Shown here piece by piece: positions 1 to 7,200 of a stretch of DNA of 20,141 nt. The notes beneath the pieces were generated by a model, which saw only the letters and a program-made list of their open reading frames with translations, did no database searches and was not told the DNA's origin. The DNA comes from an uncultured Rhodospirillaceae bacterium (lineage in GTDB: Bacteria; Pseudomonadota; Alphaproteobacteria; Rhodospirillales; UBA2165). The stretch spans positions 1 to 20,141 of the forward strand of contig CAJXJM010000004.1 of assembly GCA_913054205.1 (NCBI GenBank). Reading direction: 5' to 3'. The translations under genes were made by a program, and so were the position numbers. Each line of letters begins with the position of its first letter. The stretch's first letter is position 1.

Positions 1-129
1 AGCTGGTGTTCGCTTTACTTCATCATCAATGATCAGTGTGGTTGTTTTTTCTACCCGTTTGATCTTTTCCATCGGATAGGCGCCAAGATGTAGTGGTCGC
101 TTGCGCTTTGAAAACAGTGAAAGTCCCAT
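1..129 (-). CDS. Unrecognised protein, N-terminal 43 residues only
   Basis: The reading frame is open from an ATG at 129 to the window edge, giving a peptide that begins MGLSLFSKRKRPLHLGAYPM and continues KIKRVEKTTTLIIDDEVKR. A GGA-rich ribosome site (GGAAAAGGATGG) lies just upstream on the minus strand, which supports this start. The first 12 residues are basic with a short hydrophobic run and do not form a convincing signal peptide. It is divergent from the acyl-CoA ligase gene, with about 106 bp between the two starts. I do not recognise the family. The call as a real gene rests on the ribosome site, the open frame and the divergent layout. Confidence 0.7.
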   Translation of the reverse strand, partial: MGLSLFSKRKRPLHLGAYPMEKIKRVEKTTTLIIDDEVKRTPA

Positions 130-150
130 TATTCCATCCTTTTCCAAAGA

Positions 151-179
151 TTATATTCGTTATAACTTTAACGATATAA
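151..179. promoter_or_regulatory. Imperfect inverted repeat between divergent genes, candidate operator
   Basis: TTATATTCGTTA at 151-162 is mirrored by TAACGATATAA at 169-179, with one extra T in the left arm. A second smaller palindrome, GTTATAAC, sits inside it (159-166). It lies between the minus-strand gene starting at 129 and the ligase starting at 236. An AT-rich TATAAA at 175-180 could be a -10 box for the ligase, but no good -35 is visible. Binding by a TetR- or MarR-type regulator would fit the geometry; that is inference. Confidence 0.4.
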
Positions 180-235
180 ATGAGGCGTGTCAAAATTCCG
201 AGTGCCTGCTAATCTAATAAAAAGGAGAATATAAA

Positions 236-1771
236 TTGCTGGAAGGATTAGCCCCGCGTACAGATGGTCAGGCGCGTGAAGATTTTGAAACAATTGTTCA
301 CGCTTTTAAATATGCGGTCGAAAAAAACCCCGATAATGTCGCGATTATTTGTGGTGAGGACCAGGCCACTTTCCGCGAATACGGGGAAAGTGCGGCCGGT
401 ATTGCAGCCTTTCTAAAATCGCAAGGCATTAAGAAAGGGGACCGTGTAGCGGTATGTGTCGGCGCCTCGATCAACATGCCGATAATCATTTTCGGTGTAA
501 TCGCAGCTGGTGCACAGCTGACCATGATCAATCCGCTTTATACTGAAAGAGAAATTCCCGCGCTTCTGGATATCACCGAGCCCAAATTGATATTTTGTGA
601 CTCAAACTCGATTGAAGCGCTTACTAAAATTTCAGAAACGCGAGAGCTGAGGCTCGTTGACACCAGCCAGCCAAAAGAGCAGTGGCAGGATCAATCCGCC
701 AGTGATTTGCCAGATGATCTGCCGAGCGCAGAAGATGGTGCTGTCATTATGTTCACCGGCGGCACGACGGGTGTCTCCAAAGGCGTGCCTCATAGCCATG
801 CCAAAGTTCTCGCCGCGATGGAAGTGATAGAGGATCGATGGTGCTCAAATCTTGAAACCGATGTCTTTTTGAACGTTCCGCCGATGTTTCATATTACCGG
901 GCTCTATCATGGCTGCTTTCAGCCGGTCTTTGGTTGTTGCAGCACCATTTTATTGTCTCGTTTCCACCCAAAAAGCGTATTCGATGCAATTAATGATCAC
1001 AAAGCCTCCATACTCATTGCCGGTGTGCCAACGACGTACAATGCTATGCTGGGACATCCTGACTTTGATAAAACTGATTTCTCCAGCGTAAAATTTTGCG
1101 GTACCGGCGGTGCACCACTTGCCCATAAAATTAAAGCGGAATGGGAATCTCGAACCGGCGTTCCGGCGCTTGAAGGTTATGGCATGACGGAAGGTGCACC
1201 GACCTGCAACAATCCATTGGTTGGGGAACGCAAATCATACTCAGCCGGTCTGCCGGTCGCCTGCACAGAATTTCGAATCACCAGTTTGGAAGATGGCGTT
1301 ACCGAAATGCCAACCGGAGAGCGCGGCGAAATTTGCGTTAAAGGTCCCCACATTGCAGAAAGCTATTTCAACAATGAAGAGGCAACCAAGGAATCGTTCC
1401 GAGATGGTTGGCTACACACCGGCGACATTGCTTTTTTGGATGAAGACGGCTTTGTCTTCGTTGTCGACCGGGTCAAAGATATGGCGATCGTTTCCGGTTT
1501 TAACGTTTTCCCGCGCGAAGTCGATGAAGTGCTGGTCGCCCATCCAAAAGTGCTGGAAGCAGCTGCCATTGGCGTGCCGGATGATTATCGCGGCGAAGTC
1601 ATAAAAGCTTATGTATCGGTGCGTGAGGGCGAAGATTTGAGCGAAAAAGAGCTGCTTGAATATTGCATAGAAAAACTGGTGAGCTATAAAATTCCAGCGA
1701 TTATCGAGTTCACCGACGCGCTTCCAAAGACACCGGTCGGCAAAATCGACAAAAAGCAGTTAAAGGTATAA
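236..1771 (+). CDS. Acyl-CoA ligase, AMP-forming (ANL superfamily)
   Basis: It should activate a carboxylic acid to its acyl-CoA through an acyl-adenylate, using ATP and CoA, in the cytoplasm. The 511-residue protein has the ANL core motifs in order: phosphate loop TGGTTGVSKG at 174-183, GYGMTEG at 314-320, TGD at 395-397, hinge-region DRVKDM at 411-416 followed by GFNVFPREVD, and the C-terminal PKTPVGKIDK at 498-507 with the expected catalytic Lys503. Length is normal for a fatty-acid or aromatic-acid CoA ligase. The start is TTG at 236, supported by AAGGAG at 222-227, 8 bases away. The stop is only 8 bp from the end of the convergent DMT gene. Substrate class (medium/long-chain versus aromatic) cannot be fixed from sequence, so no symbol is given. 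Confidence 0.93.
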   Translation: MLEGLAPRTDGQAREDFETIVHAFKYAVEKNPDNVAIICGEDQATFREYGESAAGIAAFLKSQGIKKGDRVAVCVGASINMPIIIFGVIAAGAQLTMINPLYTEREIPALLDITEPKLIFCDSNSIEALTKISETRELRLVDTSQPKEQWQDQSASDLPDDLPSAEDGAVIMFTGGTTGVSKGVPHSHAKVLAAMEVIEDRWCSNLETDVFLNVPPMFHITGLYHGCFQPVFGCCSTILLSRFHPKSVFDAINDHKASILIAGVPTTYNAMLGHPDFDKTDFSSVKFCGTGGAPLAHKIKAEWESRTGVPALEGYGMTEGAPTCNNPLVGERKSYSAGLPVACTEFRITSLEDGVTEMPTGERGEICVKGPHIAESYFNNEEATKESFRDGWLHTGDIAFLDEDGFVFVVDRVKDMAIVSGFNVFPREVDEVLVAHPKVLEAAAIGVPDDYRGEVIKAYVSVREGEDLSEKELLEYCIEKLVSYKIPAIIEFTDALPKTPVGKIDKKQLKV

Positions 1772-1779
1772 CGCGCCCG

Positions 1780-2721
1780 TTATTTTCCTCTAGGTATAAA
1801 CCGATCTAGAAGGCCAAGCGCCAACACCATCCCAATCGAGACGATCACCACGCCGACAATTTCAATGTCGGTTGGGTATTCCCCCAATATCGGAATCGCG
1901 AGGACGATTGTCGTAACCGGGACCAAGGTCGGGAATACCGCCGAGCGCCCGGCGCCAATTATCGCGATCGCGCGAGTGTAAAGAATAATGGCGACGACCG
2001 CGGTCAAAAGCCCTTGGACCACACCTTGAAAAACAATTTCAGACAGTGAGGCCTCTGGAATGCCAGACTCAAAAAATAGGAAATAGACCGGGAAAAAAAC
2101 AATCGATGACCAAACAGTCACCAGAGCGGCCGCATGAAAAGTCTCCACCGACCAATAGCGCGCTGACAAGGTGAAAATCGCCCATAGGATTCCAGCGGTT
2201 ACAAACATCAGATCACCGATCCAGGTGTCCTCGCCGCGACCTTGCAATCCTTCCCACCCCGTCAGGAAAACACCGCAAAGGATTATGCCTACTGCGGTCC
2301 ATCTAACAGCGCTTTGTTTTTCTTTGAGAATCAACCAGCTGCCGATGGTGGACGTTGCTAATTGGGTACTCGGCGTAATGATGCCAAAATGTCCGGCGGG
2401 TGCAAATTCCAGTCCACCGGTACCGGCTAATACATATGGTAATCCAGCACCAGTTACGACTAATAGCGCCGCCCGCCAGCTTAAGTTTCCAAGCCCAAAG
2501 AAACCCCAATGATTTTTCCAGAACAACGGTAATAAAATTGCGCCAGCGACGCTAAATCGCAAAGCGGTTAAGTCCAAGGCTGACAAAGATTGATTGATAC
2601 CCAATGCCGATGCAACCGGCCACACGCCCCAAATGAAAGCCGCGATCAATCCGAAAATGATCGCGACTGGAACAGTATCTAATTTATGTGAAAGAGGAGA
2701 AGTCACGTGGGCCAAAACCAA
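1780..2721 (-). CDS. EamA/DMT-family transporter (10 TM)
   Basis: This is an inner-membrane drug/metabolite transporter-type permease. The 313 residues form two tandem EamA halves of about five hydrophobic segments each; the first opens with AIIFGLIAAFIWGVWPVASA, and its fourth and fifth segments lie before the charged stretch GWEGLQGRGED. The second half ends VIVSIGMVLALGLLDRF. The family exports or imports amino acids, nucleobases and other small metabolites, and the substrate here is unknown. The open frame starts at TTG 2721; no strong ribosome site is visible, and GTG at residue 6 is another candidate. It is convergent with the ligase gene. A perfect 9-bp inverted repeat lies about 55 bp upstream. 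Confidence 0.9.
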   Translation of the reverse strand: MVLAHVTSPLSHKLDTVPVAIIFGLIAAFIWGVWPVASALGINQSLSALDLTALRFSVAGAILLPLFWKNHWGFFGLGNLSWRAALLVVTGAGLPYVLAGTGGLEFAPAGHFGIITPSTQLATSTIGSWLILKEKQSAVRWTAVGIILCGVFLTGWEGLQGRGEDTWIGDLMFVTAGILWAIFTLSARYWSVETFHAAALVTVWSSIVFFPVYFLFFESGIPEASLSEIVFQGVVQGLLTAVVAIILYTRAIAIIGAGRSAVFPTLVPVTTIVLAIPILGEYPTDIEIVGVVIVSIGMVLALGLLDRFIPRGK

Positions 2722-2774
2722 TTGTTCAACCCAACAGAAAACCGATTTTTTGTCTTCATCGAGTTCTTTAAATG

Positions 2775-2795
2775 CAGTTTGAAAAATTCAAACTG
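2775..2795. promoter_or_regulatory. Perfect 9-bp inverted repeat upstream of the DMT gene
   Basis: CAGTTTGAA (2775-2783) and TTCAAACTG (2787-2795) are exact complements around AAA. The element sits between the stop of the 58-residue gene (2851) and the start of the DMT gene (2721). There is no T-run on the minus strand after it, so a terminator is unlikely. A regulator binding site for the DMT gene is the more likely reading, though a small hairpin in a joint transcript is possible. Confidence 0.45.
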
Positions 2796-2850
2796 GTTAG
2801 AACTCAATTTTGACGCAAGATCAACCGGTGAGAAATTATCTCAATATTTC

Positions 2851-3027
2851 TTAGTGGCGATCTCGCGTGAATTCGTCGCTTCTGATTAATTTCATCGTGT
2901 CGTCCCAATTGTTGCGGTAGTAAGCATCAATCGCGTCACGGAAGCCTAGGGAATGAACTAAATTTTTTGCCAAATAAAATTGGTAGGCGTCATTTCCGAA
3001 GGATGGTTGTTGATTTTGGTTTTGCAT
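2851..3027 (-). CDS. Small hypothetical protein, 58 residues
   Basis: The start is taken at ATG 3027, since AAGG lies about 10 bases upstream; a GTG three codons earlier is also in frame. The product begins MQNQNQQPSFGNDAYQFYLA and then looks like a mostly helical, aromatic-rich domain containing LVHSLGFRDAIDAYYRNNW. There is no signal peptide, no membrane segment and no cysteine. It has its own ribosome site and a promoter-sized 220-bp region shared with the divergent binding-protein gene. I do not recognise the family. Its compact, protein-like composition argues that it is real. It could be co-transcribed with the DMT gene 130 bp downstream. Confidence 0.6.
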   Translation of the reverse strand: MQNQNQQPSFGNDAYQFYLAKNLVHSLGFRDAIDAYYRNNWDDTMKLIRSDEFTRDRH

Positions 3028-3247
3028 ATCACACACACCTTGTTTTGGTTATGGCCTTAAATTTTTGTCATCTATTTTTGAGTGAGCCCAATATAACCGA
3101 CAAATGTAACGACAGTATGGCAACAGTGTAGAAAGATGTTAAACTGTGTGACATTGTATTTCGAAGCAATTGCTACTATTTATCGATATATTCGAAATGA
3201 AATGTGGCTTTTTCGTGCCAAGAGCAAGTTCAAGAGGAAGAATTTTT

Positions 3248-4006
3248 ATGAATAGAGGCGCTGTTCTATTCGTTATGAGTATGTTGTTCACCGCCGTTTT
3301 TAATACTGTCGGCGCTGAGCCTATTAAGCTTTCTTACAATTCTGACTGACCTCCTTATTCATCTGGCGTTGGAAAAAAAGTCAGTGGCATTTTGCCGGAT
3401 CTAATGCGCGAAATTATCGAAAAGCGCATGGGACTGAAAGTTGAACAATCCGGCGTGCCCTGGAAGCGCGTTCAATTGTTGGTCGAAAAGGGCCTACATG
3501 ATGCCTTTGTCACTGTACCAACTCAAAAGCGCTTGAACTATGCCCACTCCTCCAAAAACACCGTTTACTCTTTGGAAATGCGGGCCGTCGTAAAAAAGGA
3601 TAGCACCGCACATCAAAGCCTCGTAAATGACCCAGGAATAGACACTTTTCATAAACTTCGAGTTTGCGATATTTTAGGCAATGGATTTGCTCAAAATTTT
3701 TACGGCAAACATAAAATCAACTATTTAACCGCCTCGACCGTCAACGCCTGTTTGAGGATGGAAAATATCAACCGCGCAGATGTGCTGATCCAACCCCTGG
3801 CGACCGTATCGGCAGCGATCAAATCTTCCGGATTTGAAAAAGTATTGGTTACTTTGCCAAAAATTTACGCCCAAATGGATTTCACGTTGCTGCTCTCGAA
3901 GAAATCTAAGTTGGGCAAAGTTTTCGTCAATAAATTTGACGCAACAATTACGCAAATGAAAAAAGATGGCTCTTACGCTGCACTGGTGTCCCGTCTTAGA
4001 AAATAA
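3248..4006 (+). pseudogene. Periplasmic solute-binding protein (SBP_bac_3-like) with in-frame TGA
   Basis: The frame opens at ATG 3248 behind a good ribosome site (AGAGGAAG). It encodes a signal peptide (MNRGAVLFVMSMLFTAVFNT, cut near VGA-EP), then reads PIKLSYNSD, a TGA at 3347-3349, PPYSSG and on without further stops to TAA at 4004-4006. In this family the position is normally Trp in a D-W-P-P-Y motif, so the TGA replaces TGG by one base change. Everything else looks intact: total 252 codons, a normal length for an amino-acid-type or similar periplasmic binding domain. TGA is a genuine stop elsewhere here (livG, livF, livH). Translation should therefore stop after 33 residues unless there is readthrough. 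A reinitiation product from ATG 3392 would lack the signal peptide. No permease genes are adjacent, so it may be a stand-alone sensor or orphan binding protein. Confidence 0.8.
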
Positions 4007-4160
4007 ATATTAGCGCGTATTTTCCGCCTTTACCCCTCCTTAACGTTAAACCGCCAAAATAAGCCAATTATTGGATTTTTGAGGCTGATCCTGCCGATAC
4101 CGGTTCAGTCTTTCCAAATCCATGTAAAAAATTTGGTATTTTTGCGGAAAATCGCACCTT

Positions 4161-6035
4161 ATGGACGGCAACCGAGCGTTAAAGACAGAGGAACTTTCTG
4201 CGGCTGAGAACCTCCACCGAGCCGGCGATCTCGCCAAAGCGGAAACGGTTTATCGCCAAGTTCTGGAAAATGACCCAGAACATGGTGAGGCGCTGCGTCT
4301 GCTCGGCCTGCTGGCGCACCAAACTGGTCATACGACACAAGCTATTAATCTCCTAGAACGCGCTGTCAAAGCGCAGCCAGACAATGTTGAAGCGCTTTTC
4401 AATCTTGGCATTATGCAACTTGAGCAGGGAACGCCTAAAAAAGCCGTTGCCGCCTTTAAATCAGCGTTGGAAATCGCGCCGGATAATTTTCCCTGTCTGG
4501 TCAATATGGCAAACGCCCTTATCGCTGCCGGACAATTTGAAGACGCCGTTGAACAATCGAAACGCGCCCTTGAGATTGAGGTGAACAGCGTTGAAGCCTT
4601 GAGCAATCTAGGTCAGGCGCTGTCCAAATCTGGCGAGCTTAGCGACGCAATGAGCGCTTTGCGGCGGGCCGTTTTACATCGGCCAAATGACGGACGCCTA
4701 TTGAATAATCTCGGCATCGTCGAGCAGACCGTCGGATTATTGGATCAAGCCAATCAAACTTTCGAACAGGCCCTTGTCGTTGACCCCAATTGTTACCTCG
4801 CAGAAAGAAATCTGCTCATCAATGCGCTTAATATTCCGCATCAATCGTCTGACAGTTTATATAAAATTCACCAGGATTTTGGCCGCAAATATCTTGAGCC
4901 ACTGCTCAACCGACGTAAATTCGAAGCTCGAGACCGAGACATAAATCGCCGTCTCCGAATTGGATATTTATCTTCTGATTTTCATGCTCATCCAGTCGGC
5001 TACAATTTATTGCCGCTCATTCAGCACCATGATCGCACAGATTTTGAGATCTATATTTACAGTGAAAGCAGCGTTTCCGACGAAATGACGGATCAGTTTA
5101 GATCCCACGCCGACCATTGGCATTCGACGATTGGTCAAAGTGATGTGCAGGTGGCAAATCAAATCGAAGCTGACAAGCTTGATATATTGATCTGCCTAGC
5201 GGGCCGTTTCAATCTCAACCGGCCTACGGTAGCGGCTCACCGGGCCGCACCTATCCAAATTAGCTACCACGACTGCGCCACTTCCGGACTGACAGAAATG
5301 GATTATTGGTTAACCGATGGTTCGCTAAATCCTGAAGATACATCCGAATTATTCACAGAAGAACTATATCGTCTACCGGTTTTCTACCAGTTCTCGCCGA
5401 CACCAGATTTACCTGCCGTCTCAAAATTGCCGTACGACCAAAACGGACTAATAACTTTTGGCTGTTTTAATAAACCGGAAAAAATCAATGACCACGTGAT
5501 AGCGCTTTGGTCGAATGTTTTATCAGCCATACCGCATTCCCGACTATTTTTGAAATATCGTGACTATTTCCAAGACCCATTTCTGATCAGCCATTGGCAA
5601 AACAAATTCTCTCATTTCGGTATTACCGAGGATAGACTTATTTTGACCGGCAATATTGATGATCGCGAAGATCATCTGGCTCTCTACAATGAAGTTGATA
5701 TTGCACTGGACCCATTCCCGTTCAACGGCGCCACGACGACCCATGAAGCAATGGTAATGGGCGTGCCGGTGATTGCACTATGGGGGAATCATTTTGTCGA
5801 TCGGGTTGCGGGCTCTCTATTGCATGCTGTCGGTCTGGATCAATTGGTCGCGGATACGCATCGCACCTATATAAACGCTGCACAAAATTTGGCGGAGAAT
5901 ATTGATGAATTACGAGAATTGCGGAAGACACTGCGCCAGCGTGTGATCGACTCACCGATTTGTGACGGCGCTCAATATGCTCGGAATGTTGAGATCGCCT
6001 ACCGTGAGATGTGGCGGCGCTGGTGCACAAAATAG
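4161..6035 (+). CDS. TPR-repeat O-GlcNAc transferase-like protein (GT41)
   Basis: The 624-residue protein has two parts. Residues about 12-212 hold six tetratricopeptide repeats on a strict 34-residue period, each ending in an acidic/Asn-Pro-type turn such as NDPEH, AQPDN, IAPDN and VDPNC. From about 255 the GT41 (SPY/OGT) catalytic region follows: RLRIGYLSSDFHAHPVGYNL, the R-x-APIQISYHDCATSGL stretch, FGCFNKPEKINDHVIALW with the Lys region expected to contact the nucleotide, and DPFPFNGATTTHEAMVMGVP near the end. The family transfers a sugar from a UDP-sugar to protein Ser/Thr; bacterial acceptors and donors vary. There is no signal peptide, so it should be cytoplasmic. The start at ATG 4161 has only a weak ribosome site. 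It stands alone between two damaged genes. Confidence 0.9.
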   Translation: MDGNRALKTEELSAAENLHRAGDLAKAETVYRQVLENDPEHGEALRLLGLLAHQTGHTTQAINLLERAVKAQPDNVEALFNLGIMQLEQGTPKKAVAAFKSALEIAPDNFPCLVNMANALIAAGQFEDAVEQSKRALEIEVNSVEALSNLGQALSKSGELSDAMSALRRAVLHRPNDGRLLNNLGIVEQTVGLLDQANQTFEQALVVDPNCYLAERNLLINALNIPHQSSDSLYKIHQDFGRKYLEPLLNRRKFEARDRDINRRLRIGYLSSDFHAHPVGYNLLPLIQHHDRTDFEIYIYSESSVSDEMTDQFRSHADHWHSTIGQSDVQVANQIEADKLDILICLAGRFNLNRPTVAAHRAAPIQISYHDCATSGLTEMDYWLTDGSLNPEDTSELFTEELYRLPVFYQFSPTPDLPAVSKLPYDQNGLITFGCFNKPEKINDHVIALWSNVLSAIPHSRLFLKYRDYFQDPFLISHWQNKFSHFGITEDRLILTGNIDDREDHLALYNEVDIALDPFPFNGATTTHEAMVMGVPVIALWGNHFVDRVAGSLLHAVGLDQLVADTHRTYINAAQNLAENIDELRELRKTLRQRVIDSPICDGAQYARNVEIAYREMWRRWCTK

Positions 6036-6061
6036 AGGTGTTGATCTAATAGCAACACCTC
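6035..6061. terminator. Stem-loop between convergent genes, likely bidirectional terminator
   Basis: GAGGTGTTG (6035-6043) pairs perfectly with CAACACCTC (6053-6061) across a 9-base loop. The left arm begins on the last base of the GT41 stop codon. The stem is followed by CATTTC on the plus strand and by TATTTTG on the minus strand. The U-tracts are short, so termination may be only moderate. Its place between two convergent genes fits. Confidence 0.55.
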
Positions 6062-6076
6062 CATTTCAATCATATA

Positions 6077-6624
6077 CTAGGCAGCTAGGACGGCGCGAGA
6101 TTTCAAATAATCGAGCATCGTATCTGCATCTGAGACCTCAAACGGATCCTCCGGGCAATTGTCGTCAAACCCCGGTTCAACAAACATTTTCTCAATTTTG
6201 CCATCATCAACCAACATGGAATAACGCCAACTGCGCAAGCCAAATCCGAGATTAGCCTTTTCCACCAACATACCCATTTTGCGGGTGAACTCTCCATTGC
6301 CATCTGGAAGCAGGAAAACCTTATCGGCTCCTTGTGACTGCCCCCACTGATACATTACGAATGCATCATTGACAGACAGATCACCTCATCAACTCCTTCG
6401 GCTTTAAAATCTCCATGGAGTTCTTCATATCGCGGTAGATGGCTTGTCGAACAAGTCGGTGTAAAAGCGCCGGGAAGGGAAAAAAGCACGATCCGTTTAC
6501 CCTTAAAGACGCCGTCTGAATTTATTTCTTTCCAATCGAAGGGATTGGGACCCTCAAGCGCATCGTCACGAACTCGGGTTTGAAATTTTGCCATCGGCAC
6601 ATTTCTGGTATCTACATTAGTCAT
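6077..6624 (-). pseudogene. Peroxiredoxin (Prx5/AhpC-TSA type), frameshifted
   Basis: Peroxiredoxins reduce H2O2 and organic hydroperoxides through a peroxidatic Cys. The first part (6624-6355) contains FSLPGAFTPTCSTSHLPRYE with that Cys and ends early at [12 protein letters not shown]. The second part (from 6355) resumes in another frame as [20 protein letters not shown], then carries the conserved Arg in [13 protein letters not shown] and ends [20 protein letters not shown]. Adding one TGTC at the short TGTC repeat (plus-strand GACAGACAGA, 6371-6380) restores [15 protein letters not shown], the usual Prx5 sequence, and a 183-residue protein of normal length. The simplest reading is loss of one 4-bp repeat unit, in the genome or in the assembly. 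The start used is ATG 6624, 28 bp after the Dps gene, so the two were probably co-transcribed. Confidence 0.88.
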
Positions 6625-6652
6625 TTTATTTTTCTTTAGTTTTGGTTTGGAT

Positions 6653-7054
6653 TTATTCCGCTAAAGTACTGCGCAGCATCCAGGCTGCTTTTTCATGTGC
6701 TTGAATGCGTTGGATCATTAAGTCTGCCGACGCTTCTTCACCGGCACCAGAAGCCTGATCAGCCACCTCGCGCGCACGCCGGGCGATGGTTTCGTGGTCA
6801 GCCAACAATTCTGCGACCATTTCCTGTGCGTTGGGAGCACCGCTGGCTTCGTCGATTGATTTGGCTTCGGCAAATTGAGCAAAACTGCCCGGCGCCGTGT
6901 GGCCCAGAGCTCTAATACGCTCCGCAATTTCATCTACAGCATCACTCAACTCATCGTACTGGTCTTCAAACATGGAATGGTATTGAGCAAAAAATAGTCC
7001 TGTCACATTCCAATGAAAGCCATGTGTTTTGATGTACAGCGTATACACCCTCAT
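6653..7054 (-). CDS. dps: Dps-family ferritin-like protein, N-terminus missing
   Basis: Dps proteins form 12-subunit cages that oxidise and store iron with H2O2 and protect DNA. The 133 residues keep the full ferroxidase set with family spacing: His14 in HGFHWNVTG, His26, Glu30, Asp41 and Glu45. The C-terminal helix ends KAAWMLRSTLAE. Relatives have roughly 20-30 more residues, including the start of helix A that leads into TYTLY. Here the frame begins MRVYTLYIKT, there is no ribosome site before ATG 7054, and a TAG at 7085-7087 closes the frame 10 codons upstream. In other frames the upstream DNA holds only fragments. The gene is therefore either truncated by small deletions or affected by sequence error. 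It lies 28 bp ahead of the broken peroxiredoxin, a sensible oxidative-stress pair. Confidence 0.75.
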   Translation of the reverse strand: MRVYTLYIKTHGFHWNVTGLFFAQYHSMFEDQYDELSDAVDEIAERIRALGHTAPGSFAQFAEAKSIDEASGAPNAQEMVAELLADHETIARRAREVADQASGAGEEASADLMIQRIQAHEKAAWMLRSTLAE

Positions 7055-7200
7055 GAAGAATAAAGGCGCATTTGACGTGTCGATCTATGTAAAAGTCTTT
7101 AATCACTATTAGAAATTCCCCCATAGACACCCATATTCGGGTCAATTTCATATGGTAACGATCACTCGAATATCAAGGCGATTTGAGGAAATTTATTTTT

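Noticed and set aside
1194..1604. 136-codon open frame on the plus strand inside the acyl-CoA ligase gene
   Set aside because: It lies in another frame of a gene with complete family motifs, has no ribosome site and a composition typical of an out-of-frame shadow.
1768..1786. ATAACG-CGCC-CGTTAT hairpin with TTT between the convergent ligase and DMT genes as a terminator
   Set aside because: The stem is only 6 bp and partly within both gene ends, and the T-run is three to four bases. Too weak to call.
3347..3349. TGA read as tryptophan (alternative genetic code) or as selenocysteine
   Set aside because: The livG-, livF- and livH-like genes all end in TGA at family-typical lengths, so TGA is a stop here. 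No other in-frame TGA needs recoding, and the expected residue is Trp, not Cys.
4040..4049. TTAACGTTAA palindrome before the GT41 gene as an operator
   Set aside because: A 10-bp AT-rich palindrome with no further symmetry is expected by chance in intergenic DNA of this composition.
6355..6385. Programmed ribosomal frameshift in the peroxiredoxin gene
   Set aside because: There is no slippery heptamer, and restoring the conserved sequence needs 4 added bases, which a simple -1 or +1 slip would not give. Repeat-unit loss explains it better.
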